Positions 24,791 to 32,907 of a DNA stretch of 64,000 bases are shown piece by piece; position 1 is the stretch's first letter; each line of letters opens with the position of its first letter. The DNA comes from CAZSNH01 sp052388455. GTDB lineage: Bacteria; Pseudomonadota; Alphaproteobacteria; Rhizobiales; Hyphomicrobiaceae. The DNA is taken from NCBI GenBank assembly GCA_052388455.1, contig JBQTIA010000007.1, positions 111,641 through 175,640 on the forward strand, given 5' to 3'. Below the pieces are notes generated by a model. It made no database searches. It had not been told where the DNA came from and saw nothing but the letters and a program-made list of their open reading frames with translations. Made by a program: the position numbers and the translations under genes.

Positions 24791-26182
24791 TCAATTCACG
24801 TGCGTCAGGGCACGCTGAAATACCGGCGCAATCGTATCGGTCAGCCGGCCGGGCTCGCCGCTGCCGACAATACCGGACTCTTTGAGCCAGTTTTCGAACT
24901 CGGGTGCCGGCCGCAGTCCCAGCACCTTGCGCGCGTAAAGAGCGTCGTGAAACGAAGTCGTCTGGTAGTTCAGCATCACGTCGTCGGAGCCGGGAATGCC
25001 CATGATGAAGGTGATGCCGGCGACGCCGAGCAGCGTCAGCAGCACATCCATGTCGTTCTGATCGGCCTCGGCATGATTGGTGTAGCAGATGTCACAACCC
25101 ATCGGCACGCCGAGCAGCTTGCCGCAGAAGTGATCCTCGAGCCCGGCGCGGATGATCTGCTTGCCGTCGTAGAGATATTCGGGACCGATGAACCCGACGA
25201 CGGTATTGACGAGCAGCGGGCGGAAGGTGCGCGCCACCGCGTAGGCGCGGGCCTCCAGCGTCTGCTGATCGACGCCGTGGTGGGCGTTGGCCGAGAGCGC
25301 GCTGCCCTGGCCGGTTTCGAAATACATCACGTTGTCGCCGACCGTGCCGCGCTTGCACCCGATCCCCGCCTCGTAGCCTTCCTTGAGCATCGCCAGCGAG
25401 ATGCCGAAGCTTCTGTTGGCCGCCTCGGTGCCGGCGATCGACTGGAACACAAGATCGACGGGGGCGCCGCGGTTGATCGCCTCGATGCTGGTCGTCACGT
25501 GAGTCAGCACGCACGATTGGGTCGGGATGTCGTAGCGGGCGATGATGCCGTCCAGCATCTCGAGCAGCGCCGTGACGGCGGCGATGCTGTCGGTCGCCGG
25601 ATTGATGCCGATGACCGCGTCGCCGTTGCCGTACATCAGTCCATCGACGATGCTGGCGGCTATCCCGGTCGGATCGTCGGTCGGATGATTGGGCTGCAGG
25701 CGCGTCGACAGCCGCCCCTGCAGCCCGATCGTATTGCGGAATCGGGTGACGACACGACATTTCTGCGCAACCAGTACCAGATCCTGCACGCGGCAGATTT
25801 TCGATACGGCGGCCACCATTTCCGGCATCAATCCCGGCGCCAGCGCGGCCAGTGTCCGCTCGGTCGCGAGGTCCGAAAGGAGCCAGTCGCGAAATCCGCC
25901 GACGGTCAGGTGTGCCACCGGCTGGAAGGCTTTCACAGCGTGGCTGTCGATAATGAGGCGGGTGACCTCGTCGCTCTCGTAAGGAACGACGTGCTCGAGG
26001 AGAAACGTCGCCAGCGGCAGGTCGGCCAGCGCCATCTGGGCCGCTACGCGCTCCTCGTCGTCGGCGGCGGCGATGCCCGCCAGATAGTCGCCCGAGCGCG
26101 CCGGCGTCGCCTTGGCCAGCAGCTCTCTCAGGTCGCCGAAGGTGTAGCGCTGACCACCGACAGTGCTCGCATATCCCGACAT
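24791..26182 (-). CDS. eutB: Ethanolamine ammonia-lyase large subunit
   Basis: Catalytic TIM-barrel subunit, 463 residues, full length. Start ATG at 26182 (MSGYASTVGGQRYTFGDL) after CGGAG; a further in-frame ATG at 26236 is less likely. Family blocks seen: VAKAxP-like KATPARSGDYLAGIAA, RLQPNHPTDDPTGI, GDAVIGINPATDS, MYFETGQGSALSANAHHGVD, VVGFIGPEYLYDGKQI and MGCDICYTNHAEADQNDMD. It binds ethanolamine and the cobalamin cofactor with EutC. A reactivating factor gene (eutA) is not present in the locus. Confidence 0.95.
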   Translation of the reverse strand: MSGYASTVGGQRYTFGDLRELLAKATPARSGDYLAGIAAADDEERVAAQMALADLPLATFLLEHVVPYESDEVTRLIIDSHAVKAFQPVAHLTVGGFRDWLLSDLATERTLAALAPGLMPEMVAAVSKICRVQDLVLVAQKCRVVTRFRNTIGLQGRLSTRLQPNHPTDDPTGIAASIVDGLMYGNGDAVIGINPATDSIAAVTALLEMLDGIIARYDIPTQSCVLTHVTTSIEAINRGAPVDLVFQSIAGTEAANRSFGISLAMLKEGYEAGIGCKRGTVGDNVMYFETGQGSALSANAHHGVDQQTLEARAYAVARTFRPLLVNTVVGFIGPEYLYDGKQIIRAGLEDHFCGKLLGVPMGCDICYTNHAEADQNDMDVLLTLLGVAGITFIMGIPGSDDVMLNYQTTSFHDALYARKVLGLRPAPEFENWLKESGIVGSGEPGRLTDTIAPVFQRALTHVN

Positions 26183-26302
26183 GGCAGAGTACTCCGAGCC
26201 GAAGGCCGCCTCACGTTCGATCCAGAATCTGAGCATCAGGCGAAGGTGGCAGCAACGGTCCGGCCGGGGGCAACTGCTCGATCGCGCCCCCGGCCGCCGG
26301 TC

Positions 26303-27793
26303 TCAGTAGGACTTGTAGGCCGTCTTGCCCTTCGACATGGCGAACTCCTCTTCCGGTGACAGGATCAGCCTGTTGCGGCCGATCAGTCCGAAATAGAGGA
26401 TGCCGACCGCGAACCAGGCCGCCACCCAGAGCACGCCCTGTATGTAGACCGGATCCTGCAGCTGCATATAGATCGTCACCAGGGCGATGATCACCGTCAA
26501 CGCGGCTCCGACGACGCCGAGCGGGCTCTTGTAGGGCCGGTCGATGTCGGGGAACTTCTTCTTGAGCTGGATGTAGGACAACCCCTGCATCACGTAGGAG
26601 AACATGGCACCGAAAACCGCCATGTTGAGCAGCGTGCCGCCGATCACCTTGGCGCCCTGCTCGGCCCCCTGGCTGAACCAGACGGCCAGCATCACCGCGA
26701 GGCCGATGATGGAGCCGACGATCATAGCGATGTGCGGGGTCTTGCGGGTGCCGTGGGTGATTGAAAGGCTGCTCGGGAAGTAGCCCGCGCGGCTCACCGA
26801 ATAAATCTGCCGGCCGAAGGCGAAGATGATGGCGTGGAAGCTGGCCACCAGTCCGATGACCGCCACCGCCGCCAGAAGGTTTGCCAGCTCGGTGCCGTAG
26901 ATCGCGCGGAAGCCGTCGAGCAGCGGCTCACCCGAGGTTCCGAGCTTGTGGGCACCGACGCCGGCCACCGACGGATTGAGGTAGAGCACTGCGAAGGCCG
27001 AGGCGATGAGCGTGAACATGCCGAGCATGATGCCCTTCGGCATGTCGCGCTTGGGATCGACGGATTCTTCCGCCGCCAGCGGCAACTGCTCGATGGCGAG
27101 AAACAGCCAGACCGCGAACGGCAGTGCGGCGAGGATGCCGTAATATCCGAGCGGGAACAGCTCTCCGCCACCGTTCGGCAGCTCGGTGCCGTCGGGAGCG
27201 ATGTTCAGCGCCCAGCGATTGAAGTCGATATGCCCGATCGCGCTGACATAGAAAACGACCAGACAGATCAGCGCCAGCATGGTCACGATGAGCGAGAATT
27301 TGAATGACTGCTCGACACCGAGAATGTTGAGGCCGACGAACAGCACGTAACCCGCCACCCAGAACAGCGGCTGCCATTCCACCGGCGCCCCGACGATGGC
27401 CGCCACGTAGCTTCCGATGAAAAACACGATGACCGCGGCGGTCATCACGTATTCGACGTTTTCGGCGAGGCCCGTGATGAACCCGCCCCAGGGCCCGAAA
27501 GCCGTGCGCGCAAAGGAATAGGCGCCGCCCGTATGCGGCATGGCCGGACTCATTTCGGCGAGGCTGAACGTCAGGCCGAGATACATGATGGCGATCAGGA
27601 TCGTCGCCACCAGCATGCCGCCCCAACCCCCCGATGCGAGGCCGAGGTTCCAGCCCGAGAAGTGGCCGGAGATCACGGCGCCGACACCCAAGGCCCACAG
27701 CGACCACACGCCTGCGTAGCGCTTCATGCTGCGCGCTTTGAAATAGGCGTCATCGACTTTTTCGTAAGTCACGCCTTTGACAGTTGTTTCCAT
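26303..27793 (-). CDS. eat: Ethanolamine permease (APC superfamily)
   Basis: 496 residues, about twelve membrane helices, amino acid-polyamine-organocation fold. The ATG at 27793 (METTVKGVTYEKVDDAYF) follows GAGGACATCC. Typical features are YAGVWSLWALGVGAVISGHF in the first helix region, the substrate-site glycines and MSPAMPHTGGAYSFARTAFG. It resembles proton-linked ethanolamine permeases more than amino-acid carriers, and the position ahead of eutBC supports this. It should bring ethanolamine into the cytoplasm for EutBC. Confidence 0.88.
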   Translation of the reverse strand: METTVKGVTYEKVDDAYFKARSMKRYAGVWSLWALGVGAVISGHFSGWNLGLASGGWGGMLVATILIAIMYLGLTFSLAEMSPAMPHTGGAYSFARTAFGPWGGFITGLAENVEYVMTAAVIVFFIGSYVAAIVGAPVEWQPLFWVAGYVLFVGLNILGVEQSFKFSLIVTMLALICLVVFYVSAIGHIDFNRWALNIAPDGTELPNGGGELFPLGYYGILAALPFAVWLFLAIEQLPLAAEESVDPKRDMPKGIMLGMFTLIASAFAVLYLNPSVAGVGAHKLGTSGEPLLDGFRAIYGTELANLLAAVAVIGLVASFHAIIFAFGRQIYSVSRAGYFPSSLSITHGTRKTPHIAMIVGSIIGLAVMLAVWFSQGAEQGAKVIGGTLLNMAVFGAMFSYVMQGLSYIQLKKKFPDIDRPYKSPLGVVGAALTVIIALVTIYMQLQDPVYIQGVLWVAAWFAVGILYFGLIGRNRLILSPEEEFAMSKGKTAYKSY

Positions 27794-28098
27794 CGGATGT
27801 CCTCGTTTGCCCGTTCGACGGAGTATCCTCGCGTCCGCCTCCTCGCCACTCTGCCCCCGTCGCATTCGCATCGACTGCTAGCGACCGGCTCGGATTGCGA
27901 GGCTTCATAACGCTAGTCGGCGTCGCTCGGCGCAGCTATCCGCTATCGGCAGCGCAGCATGAGGCTCGGCATACCGATCAATGTTTTTGCACTGCACAGG
28001 CCAGCCGCTCAGTTTGTGGGCAAGGAGGGAAATTGCCATTGCATTCCTCATCGGAGGGCCCACAATGCCGCTCCAGCCTCGGGGAAGGGGCACGACAG
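27794..28098. promoter_or_regulatory. Divergent control region of the ethanolamine operon
   Basis: About 305 bases between the divergent starts of the permease and the AraC-type regulator. It must contain the operon promoter and the regulator's binding sites. I do not see a convincing sigma-54 or sigma-70 box or a long dyad that I can name with confidence. A moderately AT-rich segment at about 27975-28000 is the best promoter candidate. Confidence 0.4.
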
Positions 28099-29121
28099 AT
28101 GTCGATGTCGGGTGACGTGATGCGACACGAACGACTGGACCAAGGGCCCACCTCGGCCGCGCATATCGCTTTCGAAAAAACTTCGGACATCGACGATCAG
28201 GCTGCGCTGCTTCGCGGCTGGAACCAGAGCTATGCGCAGCTCTCCTCGGGGCGCTTCTCGGGATCGATCGCGGAAGCACGCTTCGCCGGCGTGCACCTCT
28301 TCGTCGAGGAAACAGGGAGCGCGCTGTATCAGACCGGCGAACTGCCGAGCGGCATCTGCGCCGTCGGGCTGCCGATCGACATGAGAGGGCCGGCAACCTT
28401 TTGCGGTGCAGCCTGCGGCGGTCCGGGCCTGCACGTGTTTTCCGGTCGCGGAGGGTTCGAGTATCACACGCCCGACGGCCTCGTGATGGGCGTGGTGGCG
28501 CTTGCCGACGAAGACCTCGCCGAAGCGCTGTCCGGAGACGAGATCGAGGCGTTGCGACCGAGCCTGACCCGGCCTCATCTTCGAAGAGCCAGCGCCGGCC
28601 ACGTCGTCGTCTTGCGCGATCTGCTGACCGGAATTTTCCACCAGCTCCGAACCACGCCGCATCTGGTCGACGATCCCGCCACCGCGCTGGCGCTGAAGCG
28701 CACGCTCGCGTCCAACCTCGCGGCGGCCCTGATCGACGAACGAGCGGACGACGCGCTGCAGATGGCCCCCAGCCGGCGCTGGCAGATCGTCGCCGCGGCG
28801 CGCGAGATGATCCTGCAATCTCCCGATTCTCCGCTGACGGTCGCGGAGCTCTGCCGGGCGTCGGGCGTATCGCGCCGTACTTTGCAATACTGCTTCCAGG
28901 ACGTGCTCGGCATCGGGCCGGCGACGTTTCTTCGCGCCGTGCGTCTCGACGGCGCGCGGCGCCTGATCAAAACGTCGAATTCCGTCACCGAAGCGGCGGC
29001 GCACTGGGGCTTCTGGCACTTCGGCCGCTTCGCGCACGACTATCGCGCCATGTTCGGCGAGCTGCCCTCGGAGACGTTCCGGCGCTTCCATGGTGCAGAC
29101 AGGCGTGGGGCGTTGAGCTGA
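28099..29121 (+). CDS. AraC-family regulator, EutR-like
   Basis: 340 residues. The C-terminal 100 residues are an AraC double helix-turn-helix: LTVAELCRASGVSRRTLQYCF and the second helix pair VTEAAAHWGFWHFGRFAHDY, ending GELPSETFRRF. The N-terminal part (DIDDQAALLRGWNQSYAQLS, then SGRFSGSI) matches the ligand-sensing region of EutR-like regulators, which in enterics respond to ethanolamine and cobalamin. Divergent orientation from eat-eutBC supports a role as activator of the operon. Start ATG at 28099 by best fit to the family; upstream in-frame codons cross the control region. Confidence 0.82.
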   Translation: MSMSGDVMRHERLDQGPTSAAHIAFEKTSDIDDQAALLRGWNQSYAQLSSGRFSGSIAEARFAGVHLFVEETGSALYQTGELPSGICAVGLPIDMRGPATFCGAACGGPGLHVFSGRGGFEYHTPDGLVMGVVALADEDLAEALSGDEIEALRPSLTRPHLRRASAGHVVVLRDLLTGIFHQLRTTPHLVDDPATALALKRTLASNLAAALIDERADDALQMAPSRRWQIVAAAREMILQSPDSPLTVAELCRASGVSRRTLQYCFQDVLGIGPATFLRAVRLDGARRLIKTSNSVTEAAAHWGFWHFGRFAHDYRAMFGELPSETFRRFHGADRRGALS

Positions 29122-29135
29122 TCAGAGGTGTTGGA

Positions 29136-29573
29136 TCACGCCGTGCGGCCGGCGATCAGCCAGTAGACGAGACCGCCGACGAACCCCGCGGTGGCCAGCA
29201 CCTGCCACAGCGTGGCGGGAGGCGCCGTCGCCGCCGCTTCCACTCCGCTCTGTCCGATGCGCGCCAGCAGGGGAAGCACGGCGAGAGAGACGCCGCCGCC
29301 AATCATGTAGTAAAGCCAGGAACGAATGCGCGCGACCTCGCCGATGATCACGACCGCCAGCATCGGCAGGATCGACAGCCCGGCCAGCAGGTCCCAGCTC
29401 TGAAAGGCGAGATTGGTGTAAGCCTCGATGGTGTCGAGGCCCTCTCTCGTGCCGTGCATGGCGTGCGTGACCTTCTCGAGACCGAGCGTCAGCGCCACGC
29501 CGAGCGCGGTGACCGCGGCGATGATCAGCGCGATTGGGATGAGGATCAGCCGGCCGAGCGTGCGCCAGAACAT
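29136..29573 (-). CDS. Small membrane protein, GFVGGxVYW family (copy 2)
   Basis: 145 residues, four hydrophobic helices, ATG at 29573 after GAGGATCG. It ends TAGFVGGLVYWLIAGRTA, nearly the same as the end of the protein at 22104-22562, and has a matching IRSWLYYMIGGGVSL. It lies 10 bases downstream of rlmN and is probably co-transcribed with it. A periplasmic or cytoplasmic loop between helices one and two holds HGTREGLDTIEAY. Function unknown. Confidence 0.7.
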   Translation of the reverse strand: MFWRTLGRLILIPIALIIAAVTALGVALTLGLEKVTHAMHGTREGLDTIEAYTNLAFQSWDLLAGLSILPMLAVVIIGEVARIRSWLYYMIGGGVSLAVLPLLARIGQSGVEAAATAPPATLWQVLATAGFVGGLVYWLIAGRTA

Positions 29574-29583
29574 GGAGCGATCC

Positions 29584-30825
29584 TCACGCACCGGCTTCGA
29601 CGTCGGAATCAACGGACGTGCGCTCGCTGGCTTTGAGCCGCGTGCTTTCCGACTTCAACTGGCCGCAGGCCGCGAGGATGTCGCGCCCGCGCGGCGTTCG
29701 CACGGGGCTCGCATATCCGGCCTTGTTCACCACATCGGCGAAGCGCTCTATGGTCTCCCAGTCCGAGCACTCGTATTGCGTTCCGGGCCAGGGATTGAAG
29801 GGAATGAGATTGATCTTGGCATGGACGCCGCCGAGCAGCTTCACCAGTGCCTTGGCGTCGGCGAGGCTGTCGTTGACCCCCTTCAGCATGACGTATTCAA
29901 AGGTGATGCGCTTGGCGTTGGTGGCGCCGGGATAGGTACGGCAGGCCTCGATCAGCTCGGCGATCGGATACTTCCTGTTGATCGGGACCAGCTCGTCCCT
30001 GAGCGCGTCGCGGACCGCGTGCAGCGAGATGGCGAGCATGGTGCCGCTCTCCTCGCCCCAGCGCGTGATCTCCGGCACGACGCCCGACGTCGACAGCGTG
30101 ATGCGGCGCTTGGAAAGCGAAATGCCTTCGCCGTCCGACGTCGTTTCCATCGCCTCTTTGACGTTGTCGAAATTGTAGAGCGGCTCGCCCATGCCCATGA
30201 GCACGATGTTGGTGATCTTGCGATCGGAGGCCGGCAGCATGGCGCCGTCGTCATCGCGCTCGCGCTTGCGGGCGTTGCCGGCGATGGCGGTTCCCGGCCA
30301 GTCGCCGAGACGATCACGCGCCAGCATGATCTGGCCGACGATCTCGCTCGCTTCGAGATTGCGCACGAGGCGCTGCGTGCCGGTGTGGCAGAACGAACAT
30401 GTCAGCGTGCAGCCGACCTGACTGGAGATGCACAGCGTGCCGCGATCCTCCTCCGGGATGTAGACGGTCTCGATCTCGGGGGCTTTCGTCTCGTGGCCCC
30501 GGCGCGGCAGCCGCAGCAGCCATTTGCGCGTGCCGTCGATGGAAATCTGCTCCGCGACGATCTCCGGCCGATCGAGCGTGAAGCGGGCCGAGAGAACGCC
30601 GCGCAGCTCACGCGAAACATCGGTCATCTCATCGAACGACGTTGCGCCCGCAATATAGAGCCAGCGCCAGAGCTGCCCGACGCGCATGCGAAGCTGCTTC
30701 TCCGGCACGCCGGCCTCGGCCAGCGCCGCGCGCAGCTTCTCCCGCCCGAGTCCGGCCAGCGACGGCTTGGCGGGGGAAAGTTCGGAGCGCGCGGGCGTGG
30801 CAGCGGTTTCGAGGACGAGAACCAT
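29584..30825 (-). CDS. rlmN: Dual-specificity RNA methyltransferase RlmN
   Basis: Radical-SAM enzyme that methylates C2 of A2503 in 23S rRNA and A37 in some tRNAs. 413 residues. The 4Fe-4S motif is C139-x3-C143-x2-C146 (GCTLTCSFCHTG). MGMGEPLYNFDNV and STSGVVPEI are core blocks. The C-terminal methyl-carrying cysteine lies in TPRGRDILAACGQL. The loop GNARKRERDDDGAMLP is the insert common in alphaproteobacterial RlmN. Start ATG at 30825. Confidence 0.95.
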   Translation of the reverse strand: MVLVLETAATPARSELSPAKPSLAGLGREKLRAALAEAGVPEKQLRMRVGQLWRWLYIAGATSFDEMTDVSRELRGVLSARFTLDRPEIVAEQISIDGTRKWLLRLPRRGHETKAPEIETVYIPEEDRGTLCISSQVGCTLTCSFCHTGTQRLVRNLEASEIVGQIMLARDRLGDWPGTAIAGNARKRERDDDGAMLPASDRKITNIVLMGMGEPLYNFDNVKEAMETTSDGEGISLSKRRITLSTSGVVPEITRWGEESGTMLAISLHAVRDALRDELVPINRKYPIAELIEACRTYPGATNAKRITFEYVMLKGVNDSLADAKALVKLLGGVHAKINLIPFNPWPGTQYECSDWETIERFADVVNKAGYASPVRTPRGRDILAACGQLKSESTRLKASERTSVDSDVEAGA

Positions 30826-30908
30826 TTTTGATCCGGAACGATCTCAACTGGGCGATTATCTACTGAGGGTCGAACGCCGGGGCAAGATACAGCAGGCCGT
30901 CCCTCGCA

Positions 30909-32282
30909 TCACCAGGCCCCGAAGATGTTCCAGAAAGAGCCGCTCGACGAACCGGCCACCTTCTTCCGGCGTGGGGCCGCTGGCGGCGCACCGGCCTCGG
31001 CGACGGACCCTGCGCTGCTGCGACGGGCCACGAACACCGGAGTGCCACAGGCGCTCGCGAGACGGCGGGCCACGGTTGCGGGCGGCTCGGGTGGCGGCTG
31101 CCAATCCCGGCACAGGAAGCCGATGCGTCCGGGCAGGTCTTCCGCACCCGGCAGGCAGTGCAGCCCGGTACCGTCGAAACGGCCCGTGAAGCGCACGCCG
31201 GTTGCACCCGCCCCGGCGTCGTCGAGACCCGACGCGAGGTGATTGATGACATCGATGCGGGTGCGCCCGGCCTCGCCCTGGAGTGGGCTCGGCGACCGGT
31301 GCATGTCCGTCAGAGGGATCGCTTCGATGGCCCGCACGGCGGCACGGCCGCTATCATCGCGGGCGACGTGGACGCGCGCCATCAGGCCATAGTCGCGGCA
31401 GGCGTTGAACCGCCCCATGTCCTGCATTCCCGGATGCAGCATGTTGCCGAGCCCATAGAAAATCACCTTGCCGCCGATCACCTGCACGCCAGCGGGAACG
31501 TGCGCATGATGCCCGACCACGATGTCGATGCCGGCCGCTTTCGCCGCCTCGTCGCGCAGCTTGCGTTCGTCGCTCTGGTCCGGTCGAACCTGCAACTCGC
31601 TGCCGTAGTGCACGGAGAGGATGCGCACATCCCCGTCCGCACCCGCCAGCCGGGTCACGGTTTCGCGGAAATCATCGGGATTGTTGTAGGCCAGCATGCC
31701 CGTGCGATCGTCGCCGGCCACCCCATGGCCGCCAATGCCGATCGCCGACAGCCGGACGCGATAGCCTTTGACGGAAATATCCGAAGGCCGCGAGGCTTGC
31801 TCTCGTCCGGTGCCGATCCCGGGCCACGCCCTGAGCCCGTTCGCCTTGAAGCCTTCGAGATGGCGCAGCGTCTCGCGCAATCCGGTTTCGCCGTAGTCTG
31901 ACGCATGATTGTTGGCGGTCGAGAAGACGTTGAAACCCGCGTCGACCAGATGGCGCACGCCGTCGGGGTGCGAGCGGAAGTTGAAGGCTTTGGGATTGGC
32001 TCTGAGATCGTTGCGGTCGGTGACGACGGTTTCCAGGTTGGCGAAGTTCAAGTCGCCGTCGATGAGCGGCGCGATGCCTTTCGTCAGCTCGGGCCAGGAC
32101 CGCATTTCGCCGTGCCGCAAGGCGCCGTCGGCGCGAACCGGCTGATTGCTGCCGCCGAGCCCCGTATCCCCGCCGAGCACGATGGTGAGCACGGGGCGCG
32201 AATCTGCCCCCTGCGCCGGGACGAAGGACATCGCGACAGTGGTCATTGCGGCCAGCAAGACCTTTATCGGCACCCTCGCCAT
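30909..32282 (-). CDS. CapA-family metallophosphatase-like secreted protein
   Basis: 457 residues with a signal peptide (MARVPIKVLLAAMTTVAMSF, then VPAQGA). PGA_cap fold of the calcineurin-like superfamily: metal-binding GGDTGLGG, NLETVVT, STANNHASDYGETG and VVGHHAHVPAGVQ, followed by VIFYGLGNML. Relatives take part in poly-gamma-glutamate capsule synthesis, but many are isolated genes of unknown role, as here, with no capBC nearby. The C-terminal 100 residues beyond the core (RRLASACGTPVFVARRSSAG) are basic and low complexity. Start ATG at 32282 by fit to the signal peptide. Confidence 0.82.
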   Translation of the reverse strand: MARVPIKVLLAAMTTVAMSFVPAQGADSRPVLTIVLGGDTGLGGSNQPVRADGALRHGEMRSWPELTKGIAPLIDGDLNFANLETVVTDRNDLRANPKAFNFRSHPDGVRHLVDAGFNVFSTANNHASDYGETGLRETLRHLEGFKANGLRAWPGIGTGREQASRPSDISVKGYRVRLSAIGIGGHGVAGDDRTGMLAYNNPDDFRETVTRLAGADGDVRILSVHYGSELQVRPDQSDERKLRDEAAKAAGIDIVVGHHAHVPAGVQVIGGKVIFYGLGNMLHPGMQDMGRFNACRDYGLMARVHVARDDSGRAAVRAIEAIPLTDMHRSPSPLQGEAGRTRIDVINHLASGLDDAGAGATGVRFTGRFDGTGLHCLPGAEDLPGRIGFLCRDWQPPPEPPATVARRLASACGTPVFVARRSSAGSVAEAGAPPAAPRRKKVAGSSSGSFWNIFGAW

Positions 32283-32412
32283 CTCCGACTCCGTTCTGGT
32301 CGGCGCAACGTAGCAGAGTGCGTTTCGTGTCAAAGGATAGCGGCGCAGAGCACGGATGTTTGACGCCGCATCGTATCGATGGCGCCACAGGTGCTGAGAC
32401 GCGCCAGAGAAA

Positions 32413-32432
32413 TGGGGGGCCGCGTGGCCCCC
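32413..32432. terminator. GC hairpin downstream of rpsP
   Basis: GGGGGGCC at 32413-32420, four-base loop, GGCCCCCC at 32425-32432. Eight perfect GC pairs about 30 bases past the rpsP stop (reverse strand), with ATTTCT following on that strand. Likely the 3' end of the rpsP transcript. Confidence 0.65.
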
Positions 32433-32462
32433 CTTTGAATGCTGGCTCGAATCCGCAGGCGA

Positions 32463-32825
32463 TCAGCCCGCAGCGCCTTCGGCGGCCTTGGCGGCCTTCT
32501 CGGCGGCGGCGGCGGCGCGCTCCTGGGCCTTCTTCTTCGGCAGGGCCTTGGCGACGCTCTTGGTCGGCGTGCGCTTCATCAGGCCGCTGGCATCGAGGAA
32601 GCGGGCCACGCGGTCGGTCGGCTGCGCTCCGACCTTGAGCCAGTGCTTGGCGCGGTCGAGATCGAGCTTCACGCGGTTGGCATCGTCCTTCTTCAGCATC
32701 GGATCGAAGGTGCCGATCTGCTCGATGTATCGGCCGTCGCGCGGCGACTGGCCGGTAGCGACGACAATGTAATAGTACGGCCGCTTCTTGGCGCCGCCGC
32801 GGGAGAGGCGGATTTTCACTGACAT
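32463..32825 (-). CDS. rpsP: 30S ribosomal protein S16
   Basis: 120 residues. Opening MSVKIRLSRGGAKKRPYYYI is the S16 signature, followed by ATGQSPRDGRYIEQIGTFDP and the KHWLKVGAQPTDRVARFL block. After about residue 85 it has an Ala/Lys-rich tail (PKKKAQERAAAAAEKAAKAA), longer than the E. coli protein and usual in alphaproteobacteria. Start ATG at 32825 after AGGAACGAA. It lies 82 bases downstream of ffh in the same direction, the common ffh-rpsP order. Confidence 0.96.
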   Translation of the reverse strand: MSVKIRLSRGGAKKRPYYYIVVATGQSPRDGRYIEQIGTFDPMLKKDDANRVKLDLDRAKHWLKVGAQPTDRVARFLDASGLMKRTPTKSVAKALPKKKAQERAAAAAEKAAKAAEGAAG

Positions 32826-32907
32826 TTCGTTTCGTTCCTTTCTTCGCTTGGTTTCGTTGGCCGGCTCGAACGGCATTTGCCGCTACTGACCGGCCTGATC
32901 CTCGATC

